A stretch of DNA of 64,000 nt from JBBTCX01 sp964494205. Its GTDB lineage: Bacteria > Planctomycetota > Phycisphaerae > UBA1845. The notes below the pieces were generated by a model that saw only the letters and a list, made by a program, of their open reading frames with translations, searched no databases and was not told the origin of the DNA. Made by a program: the position numbers and the translations under genes. Position 1 is the stretch's first letter. The number at the start of each line of letters is the position of its first letter. Positions 32,628 to 40,711 of this stretch are shown here, piece after piece. The stretch spans positions 186,001 through 250,000 of the forward strand of contig CAZBRD010000007.1 of NCBI GenBank assembly GCA_964494205.1, given 5' to 3'.

Positions 32628-34325
32628 ATGATGACACGACATGACATTCAGCGGAATCGGACTTCAGTGTTGGCGGTATTAATGTTGATGACTGCGCCGG
32701 TCATATCTGTTTTTGCGGGTGGATCGCCGCCCGTCGTTCCCGACGATGTGAAGGAGCACGTTCGCCAGCGAATCGACAATGGCGGCACTGGCGGAATCGT
32801 CGTCGGCGTCGTCGATGCCAACGGGGCGACGTTCTTCAGTTATGGGGATTCGAAGGCCGGCGGCGCGAAGGTCAGCGAAGACAGCGTGTTCGAAATCGGC
32901 TCGATTTCCAAGGCGTTTACTGGCTTACTGCTGGCTGACGCCGTGCTTGAGGGGAAGGTCGCGCTGGATGATCCTGCCTCCAAGTACCTTCCCGCGAACG
33001 TCAAAATGCCAACCAGAGGGGAAAAGGTTATCACACTTGGTCAGCTGTCGTCGCACCGCTCCGGTTTGCCACGAATGCCTGATAACTTTGAGCCAAAGGA
33101 CCAGGATAACCCGTTTGCGGATTATACGGTTGAACGACTTTATGCTTTCTTGAACGGTGTGAAGCTGGAGCGCGATCCTGGCGCGGAGTATGAATACTCC
33201 AACGTGGGGGCCGGGTTGCTGGGGCATGTCCTCACAACGAAAGCGGGCAAGAGCTACGACGAACTGTTGCTAGAGAGAATCAGCAAACCGGTCGGGCTTA
33301 CGGAGACGGCGTGCCATCTGACGCCGAACATGAAGAAGAACCTCGCGCAGGGTCACGCAGCCGGTGAGCCGACCTCCAACTGGGACTTGAATGAGAGCCT
33401 CATCGGTGCTGGCGGAATTCGATCCACCGCGCGCGATATGACCAAGTTCCTCGCGGCCTGCATGGGTTTCGGAAATGACCGCATGCCGAAGCTGGTCGCA
33501 AAATGCGTTGAGAAAACATATCCGACGACCATTCCTGAAACCGAAGTTGGGCTCGGATGGCATATTGATAAGAAATGCGGCACGACGGCTGTGTGGCACA
33601 ACGGCGGCACTGGTGGATACCACAGTTTCTGCGGGTTTTTGCCGGACAAAAAGTTTGGCATCGTGGTGCTCGCCAATGCGGAAGATGATATTGACGACAT
33701 TGGGCTGCACATGCTCAAGCCGCAATCGGAGTTGCAGAAACTCCGTCCTGTTGCAAAGATCGATGCCGGCAAGCTGAATGATTACCTCGGCTGGTTTGAG
33801 CTTAAACCGGGCGTCAATATTCACATCACCAAGCATGGAAATTCGCTAAAGGCCCAGCTCACCGGGCAGGAAGCCTATCCGATTTTCGCGGAAGGGACCG
33901 ACAAGTTTTTCTTCAAGGTGGTAGACGCCCAACTGACGTTTGGCCGCGACGACCAGGGAAAAGTAAACAAAGTCACGTTGCACCAGAACGGTCGCGACCA
34001 GGCGGCGAACAAACTGCCGCCCGACAAGGAGCCGAAGGAAAAGAAAGAGGTCAAGGTCGATTCGAAAATACTCAAGGAATACGTGGGCCGATTTGCGATG
34101 GTGGCAGCGCCGACAGTTATCTTCGATGTCAAAGTCGAAAACGATCAACTCACCGTGCAATTGACTGGCCAACCGCGCTTCCCCGTGTTCGCGGAATCAG
34201 AGACGAAGTTTTTCTACAAGATCGTCGAAGCACAGATTACGTTCGAGAAGGACGACAAAGGGAAAGTTTCTTCGTTGATACTGCATCAGGGTGGGATGGA
34301 TCAGAAGGCGAAACGGGTTGAGTGA
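32628..34325 (+). CDS. Exported serine hydrolase (class C beta-lactamase / penicillin-binding fold) with duplicated C-terminal domain
   Basis: A 565-residue protein with a signal peptide (hydrophobic segment ending VFAGG). The beta-lactamase-fold motifs are all present: SISK (Ser92, Lys95), YSN (Tyr190-Asn192) and HNGGTGGY near residue 325 in place of KTG. Two tandem copies of a roughly 85-residue DUF3471-like domain follow (about 378-465 and 478-565). Each has the pattern Y-x-G-x-F ... Q-L-T-G-Q ... F-P-[IV]-F-A-E ... F-F-x-K ... L-x-x-x-Q-x-G-x-D-Q. The role is probably a periplasmic peptidase/esterase or D-amino acid amidase. Antibiotic hydrolysis is not implied. It is monocistronic by context. 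Confidence 0.88.
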   Translation: MMTRHDIQRNRTSVLAVLMLMTAPVISVFAGGSPPVVPDDVKEHVRQRIDNGGTGGIVVGVVDANGATFFSYGDSKAGGAKVSEDSVFEIGSISKAFTGLLLADAVLEGKVALDDPASKYLPANVKMPTRGEKVITLGQLSSHRSGLPRMPDNFEPKDQDNPFADYTVERLYAFLNGVKLERDPGAEYEYSNVGAGLLGHVLTTKAGKSYDELLLERISKPVGLTETACHLTPNMKKNLAQGHAAGEPTSNWDLNESLIGAGGIRSTARDMTKFLAACMGFGNDRMPKLVAKCVEKTYPTTIPETEVGLGWHIDKKCGTTAVWHNGGTGGYHSFCGFLPDKKFGIVVLANAEDDIDDIGLHMLKPQSELQKLRPVAKIDAGKLNDYLGWFELKPGVNIHITKHGNSLKAQLTGQEAYPIFAEGTDKFFFKVVDAQLTFGRDDQGKVNKVTLHQNGRDQAANKLPPDKEPKEKKEVKVDSKILKEYVGRFAMVAAPTVIFDVKVENDQLTVQLTGQPRFPVFAESETKFFYKIVEAQITFEKDDKGKVSSLILHQGGMDQKAKRVE

Positions 34326-34392
34326 CGAACTCTGGCTGAAGAGGAAAAAGGTGGGTGCTGAGCAACCATGTGACCTGGCCTTGAAAAGAGGC

Positions 34393-34848
34393 CTAGCTGG
34401 GCCAAATTGTGTTCGAAGGTAATCGCCAATTATCTGAGATCAATTCACCATCCTCCGTTTGGTCACTATAAGGCTTGATTAGATCAAACGGCTCAGACGG
34501 ATCGAATGTACCTAAGTCGTCAACAAACATGAAAACGTTTTGAATCCGAAATTCCGCGGACAATCGCCAGACCGTCCAAGTTTCGACATAGCGTGCAATC
34601 GAGTGAGGGTGAACACCGACTACAAAGCAAGAACAAGCCCCTCCTTTTTTCAAGCGCTCTGCTGCCCGTTTCCATTGAGTTTCATAACTCTCGATCGTCC
34701 ATAGATCCAAGGGAGAGAAAAAACTCTCGTACATTTCCCCAAAAATCACTTTTCCGCGAATGGCCAGTCTTGCATCGGCAACAACTAGCCCCTGTACGGG
34801 CTTCGACTCTCCATGAAAACCAATCTGGAATGTGATTTGCGAATTCAA
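34393..34848 (-). CDS. CdiI-like immunity protein candidate
   Basis: A 151-residue protein in an AT-richer patch. The segment EMYESFFSPLDLWTIESYETQWKRAAERLKKGGACSC resembles the conserved core of one contact-dependent inhibition immunity family (a W..YE.QW..A..RL..G...S pattern, CdiI_3-like). No toxin, CdiA filament or polymorphic toxin gene lies nearby, so it would be an orphan immunity gene. The best start is a TTG at 34848; no ATG gives the full conserved N-terminus. The assignment rests on motif memory only and could be a different small-domain family. Confidence 0.5.
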   Translation of the reverse strand: MNSQITFQIGFHGESKPVQGLVVADARLAIRGKVIFGEMYESFFSPLDLWTIESYETQWKRAAERLKKGGACSCFVVGVHPHSIARYVETWTVWRLSAEFRIQNVFMFVDDLGTFDPSEPFDLIKPYSDQTEDGELISDNWRLPSNTIWPS

Positions 34849-34930
34849 AACGCTCGACCCGTTAAGTACTTTCGGTACAAATTGTTTTTTTGAGAAACAC
34901 GGAGTGAACTTCCGCGGTCGCGCGTCGCCG

Positions 34931-37030
34931 TTAAGCTTCGATTGCCTCCAGCAGCATCTCTGCGATGTCCAGTTGGGGCATGGATTCCTGGCCTTTTTCG
35001 GCCAGGCCGTCGGTAAGCATGCGCATGCAGAAGGGGCAGCCGCTGGCGACGGCGTCGGGTTTGGTTTCGAGTAATTGCTCGGTGCGAAGTGCGTTCACGC
35101 GCTGTGTGCCGTGCTCTTCTTCCTTGAACATCTGCGCGCCGCCTGCGCCGCAGCACATGCCGCGATCGCGCGTTTGCGCCGGCTCCAGAATGGTGAGGCC
35201 GGGGATTTTCTTGAGCGTCTCGCGCGGGGCGTCGTACACGTCGTTGTAGCGGCCTAGGTAGCATGAATCGTGGTAAACGACTTTGCGTTCGATGCGCTTC
35301 GTCGGTTTGAGCTTGCCCTTCGCTATCAGTTCAGCCAGGAACGTCGAGTGGTGGACAACCTCGTACTTGCCGCCGAAATCAGGGTATTCGTTCAGGATCG
35401 TGTTGAAGCAGTGTGGGCACGTGGTGATGATTTTTTTCTTGTCCGCACCGACGCCGTTAAGCGTCTCGACATTCTGCTGCGCGAACATCTGAAACAGGTA
35501 CTCATTGCCCGCGCGGCGAGCGGGATCGCCCGTGCAGCGCTCATCGGTGCCGAGGATGACGAAATCCACGCCGGCCATCTGCATCAGCTTGACGGTCGCC
35601 CGAGTTACTTTCTTTGCACGCTCGTCGAACGACGGCGCACAACCGACCCAGAATAGTACCGGCGCTTCGGGCTTTTCGGCGATCGTTTTGACGTCGAGCC
35701 CTTCGGCCCACTTCGCGCGATCCTCCGCCGGGAAGCTCCACGGGTTGGCATTTGATTCGAGGCCGCGAAAAGCGGATTGAAGTTGTTGCGGAAACTCGCC
35801 GCGCTCCATCACCAGATAACGCCGCATGTCCACGATCTTTTCGACGTAGGTGATGAAGACCGGGCATTCGACTTCGCACGCGCGACAAGATGTGCAGGCC
35901 CACAGCACTTCGGGATCGATCACGCCATCGACGAGATCCTTGAGATGCTCGCCCGAGTGACCGTTGCCGTTCGCTGATGCAGCGGCCGTGGATTCATCTC
36001 TTGATTCCGAATTCGCGCCATTCCCATTGCTCGCCGACTTGCCGTTCTTCGCACCGGTCAGGGCGTCATCGTTCTTGTAAAGGAAGTTTCGCAGGTCAAG
36101 CGTGAAGTGCTTCGGCGAAAGTTTCTTGCCGGTTTTGGTAGCTGGGCAGTGGTCGCTGCATCGTCCGCACTCGGTGCAGGTGTACATGTCGAGGATCGAT
36201 TTCCAACTGAATTGGTCGATCCGCTTGACGCCAAGCGTCTCGCCGCGTTCGAGCTTGCCTTCGATGTCCGCCACATTCGGCAGTCGGCCCGGCGGGTTGA
36301 GATTCTGGAAGTACACGTTGGGAATGCCGGTGATGATGTGGAAATGCTTCGAATACGGCAAGAGATTGAGGAAGAGCAGCACGAGGGTCGAGTGCGTCCA
36401 GAAGCCGGCGTGGGCGATGAACTTTACCAAGCCCGTTGGGAATACGTTGATGATGTATTGCGCGATGCTGCCGGCGGGCTCCCAAACATGAAACGAAAGT
36501 GAGGCTGATGGTGATGCACGCGACGCTAATACGAGCGACGCGCCGTCATAACAGATATCCGCAACCATCATCGTCACGATGATGCCGAGGATTACGAGGC
36601 CTTCGGCGCTGAGCGTCATGCGGCCGAGGCGTTTGACTACGCGGAAATAAACAAACACCAGCGCGCCGAGGATGACCAGCACGGCGAATACGTCTTTGAG
36701 CAGCGAGTAGACTTTCCCAAGGAATTGATCCGGCCCGAACAGCCAGAAGTTGAAAGATGGATCGAACCCGCGTCCCCAGAGAATCAGCGTGCGAAGCAGC
36801 AGCACACCAAAGCCGAGGAAGATGGCCATGTGGGCGATGCCGGCGAGCGGATACCGCCGCATTCGCAACTGCTTTACGCCGTAATCCCAAACCGCGCGGA
36901 CGCGGTCGGCTGGGCGATCGAAGCGGTTTTCAGCCGCGCCGACGTTGAGCAACCGCCATCGCCGCAACGCGGAATAGGCGAACACGCCCCACCCGGTTAG
37001 CAGCAACAATGTCATGACGATTGGTTGCAT
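34931..37030 (-). CDS. Membrane FeS oxidoreductase, ETF:(mena)quinone oxidoreductase type
   Basis: A 699-residue protein. The N-terminal 260 residues contain about six membrane segments of the NarI/HdrE-like heme b type. Two ferredoxin-type clusters follow: CTECGRCSDHCP near residue 285 and CTSCRACEVECP near 380, separated by a low-complexity Asn/Gly/Ser linker. Two CCG (heterodisulfide-reductase-like) domains follow, the second with GMCCGAGGAQMF near 620. Encoded directly after etfB and etfA, it fits the membrane-bound ETF:menaquinone oxidoreductase (EMO) that accepts electrons from ETF and reduces the quinone pool. No clear ribosome-binding site precedes the ATG; palindromic repeats fill the gap to etfA. 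Confidence 0.88.
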   Translation of the reverse strand: MQPIVMTLLLLTGWGVFAYSALRRWRLLNVGAAENRFDRPADRVRAVWDYGVKQLRMRRYPLAGIAHMAIFLGFGVLLLRTLILWGRGFDPSFNFWLFGPDQFLGKVYSLLKDVFAVLVILGALVFVYFRVVKRLGRMTLSAEGLVILGIIVTMMVADICYDGASLVLASRASPSASLSFHVWEPAGSIAQYIINVFPTGLVKFIAHAGFWTHSTLVLLFLNLLPYSKHFHIITGIPNVYFQNLNPPGRLPNVADIEGKLERGETLGVKRIDQFSWKSILDMYTCTECGRCSDHCPATKTGKKLSPKHFTLDLRNFLYKNDDALTGAKNGKSASNGNGANSESRDESTAAASANGNGHSGEHLKDLVDGVIDPEVLWACTSCRACEVECPVFITYVEKIVDMRRYLVMERGEFPQQLQSAFRGLESNANPWSFPAEDRAKWAEGLDVKTIAEKPEAPVLFWVGCAPSFDERAKKVTRATVKLMQMAGVDFVILGTDERCTGDPARRAGNEYLFQMFAQQNVETLNGVGADKKKIITTCPHCFNTILNEYPDFGGKYEVVHHSTFLAELIAKGKLKPTKRIERKVVYHDSCYLGRYNDVYDAPRETLKKIPGLTILEPAQTRDRGMCCGAGGAQMFKEEEHGTQRVNALRTEQLLETKPDAVASGCPFCMRMLTDGLAEKGQESMPQLDIAEMLLEAIEA

Positions 37031-37043
37031 GAATCAAAACGCT

Positions 37044-37067
37044 GTGCCGAGAATCCCTTCTCGGCAC
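37044..37067. repeat. 24-base hairpin repeat (family R3)
   Basis: GTGCCGAGAA and TTCTCGGCAC flank a TCCC loop. It lies in the etfA to FeS oxidoreductase gap, immediately before the downstream start codon. Confidence 0.85.
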
Positions 37068-37097
37068 AAGGACAATCACATCTAGCTCTCAATCCGC

Positions 37098-37128
37098 CAC
37101 GGCCAAGCTCACGCTTGACCGTGCCACC
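37098..37128 (+). repeat. 31-base hairpin repeat (family R2), copy 3
   Basis: The arms CACGG-C-CAAGC and GCTTG-A-CCGTG are followed by CCACC. It lies in the same gap as the R3 unit at 37044. Confidence 0.85.
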
Positions 37129-37157
37129 CAAACCACGATAACGATCGTGCCAGTACT

Positions 37158-38147
37158 CTAATGCACGCCCGCCTTCTTGAACTCTTCCGTCAGCAGCGGC
37201 ACGAGCGTGAACAGGTCGGCCACGCAGCCATAGGACGCAACATTGAAAATCGGCGCTTCCTTCTTCGTGTTGACGGCTACGATAACTTTGCTGCCGCGCA
37301 TGCCCGCGAGGTGCTGAATCGCGCCGTCGATGCCGCACGCGATGTAGAGGCGCGGCGTCACAACTTTGCCCGTCAAACCGACCTGACGCGAGTGCGGCTG
37401 ATAGCCTGCGTCGCACGCGGCGCGCGAGGCCCCCACCGCCCCGTCGAGTGATTGAGCGAGGTCGAAGATGATCTTGAAGTTCGCTTCGGACTTCAGACTG
37501 CGACCGCCCGAAACCACAATGTCAGCCTCTGTCACGTCCTTTACGCCGGAACCGGTCGCAGCCACTTCCTTGACAGTCGCGCGTTTGTCGGCGGGAGACG
37601 GCGAATACGCAACTGCCTGCACTGACGCGGATGCGCCAGGCTGCGGTTGCATCGCGTTGTATGCGTTGGTGCGAATCGTGGCGACCTGCAATCGCGAGTC
37701 GGTGAGCTTGAACGTCGCGCTGAACTTGCCCGCGTACATCGTCTTGGTGATGAGCAGCTCGCCCCCTTCCATCTTTGCCGAAGTGCAATCGATGGCGAGG
37801 CCCGCACGCTTTCGTGCGGCTACGCGCGAGGCAAGATCGCGACCCATGAATGTTGTCGGGATCAGCACGGTCTTCGGTTGCGCTGCATCGATCGCGCTGC
37901 TCAGAGCGGATGCATACGCGGCTGCACGGTAATTGGCGAGTTCGGCGTCATCAACCGTGTAGACTTTTTTCGCGCCGTGACTCGCGATGGTGTCAGCCAA
38001 CCCTGCGATGCCCTTGCCGACCACGCACGCTTCAGCCTGACCGCCGGTCGATTTGGCCAACTCGGTGGCTACGGCCAAAAGCTGAAATGAGGCCGGATGG
38101 ATTTTGCCGTTACGCTGTTCGATGAAACAGAGAATGTTGTTTGCCAT
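37158..38147 (-). CDS. etfA: Electron transfer flavoprotein, alpha subunit
   Basis: A 329-residue protein. The N-terminal domain has the ETF fold (ILCFIEQRNGKI, VYTVDD, VLIPTTFMGRDLASRVAARK). The C-terminal FAD-binding domain carries VVSGGRSLKS, VGASRAACDAGY, QVGLTGKVVTPRLYIACGIDGAIQH and VAVNTKKEAPIF, the standard FAD signature. It forms a heterodimer with EtfB, encoded upstream, and passes electrons from flavin dehydrogenases to the membrane oxidoreductase encoded downstream. No acyl-CoA dehydrogenase is in the window. The start codon lacks an obvious ribosome-binding site; two repeat elements separate it from etfB. Confidence 0.95.
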   Translation of the reverse strand: MANNILCFIEQRNGKIHPASFQLLAVATELAKSTGGQAEACVVGKGIAGLADTIASHGAKKVYTVDDAELANYRAAAYASALSSAIDAAQPKTVLIPTTFMGRDLASRVAARKRAGLAIDCTSAKMEGGELLITKTMYAGKFSATFKLTDSRLQVATIRTNAYNAMQPQPGASASVQAVAYSPSPADKRATVKEVAATGSGVKDVTEADIVVSGGRSLKSEANFKIIFDLAQSLDGAVGASRAACDAGYQPHSRQVGLTGKVVTPRLYIACGIDGAIQHLAGMRGSKVIVAVNTKKEAPIFNVASYGCVADLFTLVPLLTEEFKKAGVH

Positions 38148-38195
38148 GTTGGGTCCGTTCTATTTTGTTCTGAATGGCGGCGTTACCACCAATTC

Positions 38196-38258
38196 ATAGG
38201 GCGGGTTCTACCCGCCGTTTCATTTCGAATTCGTTGCGGCGGGTGAAACCCGCCCTAC
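38196..38258. repeat. Double-hairpin intergenic repeat (family R1), copy 2
   Basis: ATAGGGCGGGTTCTACCCGCC, split here as arms TAGGGCGGGT and ACCCGCC, is inverted as GGCGGGT and ACCCGCCCTA at the other end. It lies in the etfB-etfA gap and is nearly identical in plan to 1661-1724. Confidence 0.85.
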
Positions 38259-38267
38259 AAGCTTTGC

Positions 38268-38298
38268 CACGGCCTTGCTGCGGCAAGACCGTGCCACC
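38268..38298 (+). repeat. 31-base hairpin repeat (family R2), copy 4
   Basis: The arms CACGG-C-CTTGC and GCAAG-A-CCGTG are followed by CCACC. Compared with the other copies, AA became TT in one arm and TT became AA in the other, preserving the stem. Confidence 0.88.
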
Positions 38299-38318
38299 CG
38301 CACTATTCGTACGACGTA

Positions 38319-39107
38319 CTAAATCACCTTCGCTTCTTCGCGCAATAATCTGACCAATTCCTTGGCCATCTGCTGCGGTTCGCCGTCGATGAATTTGCAC
38401 GGCGGTCTCGGTGGTGGCGGAGCGAGCGAAACGAACTTCGTCCCGGCCTGCGATGCGTCTTCGCCCGGCAGGTCCTTTGACGTCAGAACGGCCACGGGCT
38501 TTTTCTTCGCCTTCATCAGGTTGGGCAGCGACGGGTAACGTGCCTCGACCAAGCCCTTCTCGATCGTAAGCAGCGCGGGAAGATCGCATTCGACGACTTC
38601 CTCAGCTCCTTCAATGCGACGTTTCGCCGTGAACTTCTTGCCATCGGCTGCGAATTCCAAACCCGTCACCGCGCCGACGTGCGGCCAACCGAGGAACTCG
38701 GCCAGCGCCGGGCCGACCGCCCCGCTATCCAAGTCGATGTTGTGTTTGCCGCAAAGGATCAGATCGAAGCCAGCTTTATCCTTCTTCACGGCCTCTGCGA
38801 TCAGATAGGCACAGAAGACTTCGTCCATCGAGTCGAACTTCGAGTCCAAAAGATGGATGCCCGAGTCGGCCCCCATCGCCAGCGCAACGCGCAGGGCTTC
38901 GGCTGCCCGCTCCGGCCCGATCGTGATGGCGACAATCTCCTTCACGTCGCCGCGTTTTTCGCGAAGCTGAATGGCCAGCTCGACTCCGAACTCATCGAAG
39001 GGGTCCGGCACCAGCTTTAAGCCCGCGTAGTCGATCCCGCCGCTGCCCGCGACCTTGATGGTCGCGTTCGAGTCCGGCACCTGTTTCACTACCGTCAGAA
39101 TTCTCAA
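38319..39107 (-). CDS. etfB: Electron transfer flavoprotein, beta subunit
   Basis: A 262-residue protein of the ETF beta family: KQVPDSNATIKV at the N-terminus, LVPDPFDEFGVELAIQLRE, ALAMGADSGIHL, LILCGKHNIDLDSGAVGPALAEFLGWPHV and the signature VECDLPALLTIEKGLVEARYPSLPNLMKAKKKP. It starts with TTG at 39107, supported by a GGAGG ribosome-binding site 8 bases upstream; no ATG fits. It is the first gene of the etfB-etfA-FeS oxidoreductase unit. Confidence 0.95.
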   Translation of the reverse strand: MRILTVVKQVPDSNATIKVAGSGGIDYAGLKLVPDPFDEFGVELAIQLREKRGDVKEIVAITIGPERAAEALRVALAMGADSGIHLLDSKFDSMDEVFCAYLIAEAVKKDKAGFDLILCGKHNIDLDSGAVGPALAEFLGWPHVGAVTGLEFAADGKKFTAKRRIEGAEEVVECDLPALLTIEKGLVEARYPSLPNLMKAKKKPVAVLTSKDLPGEDASQAGTKFVSLAPPPPRPPCKFIDGEPQQMAKELVRLLREEAKVI

Positions 39108-39331
39108 CGGTCTGACCTCCGAATGAGTCCCTTGTCAACCCGTTTTGTGAACCGCAAACATTGCTGCGGACGGGCGTTGAATACCAATGACGATCATTTC
39201 GGTTGACGTTCTCGTCGCCACTAGTTGAGTGGTCGGGGCATGGCCAAGCGCATCGCCGCCATGCACGCCCCACGATAAACCAACCCTAGGGCGGATCATA
39301 GCGACAACAAATCGACTTGTTTAGGGGGAGA

Positions 39332-39643
39332 TCACCGAGTGATGTGAAATCCTGAAAACTCGCCGTTCGCCGGGTGCTCGGTGACGGTGGTGTCGCGAAT
39401 ATGCCGCTGCATGCGCATCGCGATCGCCGTCATGAATCGATCAAGCTCCGCGGTCGAGCCTTCGGCGATCAGCTCCACCTGACCGTCGGCGAGGTTGCGA
39501 ACGGAACCGCTCACTGAGAACCCATTCGACAAATATTGAACAGTCGCGCGAAAGCCGACGCCCTGCACGTGGCCGGTGTAAAGAACGTGACGACGAATGC
39601 TTTTGGCCAAACCTCCCGCAGTCATTCCGCGATCGTACACCAT
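39332..39643 (-). CDS. acyP: Acylphosphatase
   Basis: A 103-residue protein. The phosphate-binding loop GHVQGVGFR and the downstream GSVRNLADGQVELIAEG form the complete acylphosphatase signature, including the catalytic Arg and Asn. It hydrolyses carboxyl-phosphate bonds of small acyl phosphates in the cytoplasm. The ATG at 39643 is preceded by AAGGGG; a start at 39625 would give a slightly shorter protein nearer the family norm of about 90-98 residues. It stands alone between etfB and folK on the same strand. Confidence 0.92.
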   Translation of the reverse strand: MVYDRGMTAGGLAKSIRRHVLYTGHVQGVGFRATVQYLSNGFSVSGSVRNLADGQVELIAEGSTAELDRFMTAIAMRMQRHIRDTTVTEHPANGEFSGFHITR

Positions 39644-39680
39644 CAGAGCCCCTTGCGCAAGCAATGGAACACAGTATCAG

Positions 39681-39701
39681 AGCCGGGAGCGCAAGCGACC
39701 G
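39681..39701. repeat. GAGCGCAAGCGA-type repeat (family R7)
   Basis: The core GAGCGCAAGCGA is flanked here by CCGG/CCG and at 14067-14088 by CCCC/GGGG, so flanks differ but pair. It lies between folK and acyP. Confidence 0.6.
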
Positions 39702-39737
39702 TTTGAGGTGCGTTACGAACCAAGAGTCGTCAATCGC

Positions 39738-40277
39738 TCACCCGTGGACCCAGTCGGGCCCCTGAATCTTCGTGGTGGTTTGCCCGATGAGAAGATAGCT
39801 CCGCGAGAGATCAAGAATCGAACGATGGTAGGCCGGGTGAATCAAATCGGGCATCAACTCGCAGAGTGGTTCCAGAACAAAGCGGCGCTCGTGCATTCGC
39901 GGATGCGGGATCGTGAGGCCCGGTTCGTCGACGATGCAATCGTCGATCAGAAGGATGTCGATGTCGATGGTGCGTGGTCCCCAATGTTTGGTTCGCACGC
40001 GGCCTAGTTCGTCTTCGATGGAATGCACGATCTGAAGGAGCTCGCGCGGCAAGCGGCGCGTGTGGATGCGGATCGCCGAATTGAGAAAGTTGAAAGACTC
40101 CGGCGTCCCGGCGATCGGGTGCGATTCGTACAGTGAGGCAACATCTACGGCAGGATCGAATGAAATGCCGAGCGTGTCGGCGATCATGGCTACGGCGCGA
40201 CGCATGAAGTCGAAACGGTCGCCGAGGTTGGAACCGAGCGCGAGGTAGGCTACCGAATCAAACGGCGCGTGAGTCAT
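39738..40277 (-). CDS. folK: 2-amino-4-hydroxy-6-hydroxymethyldihydropteridine diphosphokinase
   Basis: A 179-residue folate synthesis enzyme (HPPK). Motifs: YLALGSNLGDR at the N-terminus, SLYESHPIAG, FLNSAI, and the signature RTKHWGPRTIDIDILLIDD followed by IPHPRMHERRFVLEPL. All catalytic elements for pyrophosphoryl transfer from ATP to hydroxymethyl-dihydropterin are present. Its ATG overlaps the stop of the upstream zinc-ribbon membrane protein by 4 bases (ATGA), which implies translational coupling to a gene of unrelated function. Confidence 0.95.
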   Translation of the reverse strand: MTHAPFDSVAYLALGSNLGDRFDFMRRAVAMIADTLGISFDPAVDVASLYESHPIAGTPESFNFLNSAIRIHTRRLPRELLQIVHSIEDELGRVRTKHWGPRTIDIDILLIDDCIVDEPGLTIPHPRMHERRFVLEPLCELMPDLIHPAYHRSILDLSRSYLLIGQTTTKIQGPDWVHG

Positions 40278-40711
40278 AAGCCGTCATCGCTTTTTTGATT
40301 GATTGGACGCTTGTAATCCGGAATCGGCGTGCCGCATTCGGGGCAGATGCCGGATTCGTTGCCTGTCAAACAATAGTCGCAGGTTAAGCAGTACTTGCCT
40401 TGAAATCGCAGTCGATATTCCCAATTGCGGTAAGCGCCGAAGAGTGCTGCTGCTCCCGAATAAATCAATATGTCAAACAACAAGATTGTAGGGATGACAA
40501 ATGGGCCTCCCAAGAGTGGATAATCGAGGTCAATTTCCTGCCCGGTCCACCTGAACATCACGAATGCAGGAAGCTGCGAGATGACGCCCAATGGCCACGC
40601 AATCATCGTGAGCGGTGAAAGAACGCCGACAATCGCCCCTATGATTGCGTGGCCCGCGACGCTCATGGGGCGTTTCGGCTTGGCATCATTTGGTTCAGTG
40701 ACGTAAGTCAT
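40274..40711 (-). CDS. Membrane protein with C-terminal zinc ribbon
   Basis: A 145-residue protein with about three hydrophobic segments (residues 20-45, 75-100 and nearby). A C-terminal zinc ribbon follows: CLTCDYCLTGNESGICPECG, giving two Cys pairs. Ribbons of the CxxCxYxLxGxxxxxCPECG form on small membrane proteins are frequent in planctomycetes. The function is unknown. It is the second member of a tandem pair: the upstream paralogue frame ends (TGA) directly against this ATG. It overlaps folK downstream by 4 bases. Confidence 0.75.
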   Translation of the reverse strand: MTYVTEPNDAKPKRPMSVAGHAIIGAIVGVLSPLTMIAWPLGVISQLPAFVMFRWTGQEIDLDYPLLGGPFVIPTILLFDILIYSGAAALFGAYRNWEYRLRFQGKYCLTCDYCLTGNESGICPECGTPIPDYKRPINQKSDDGL

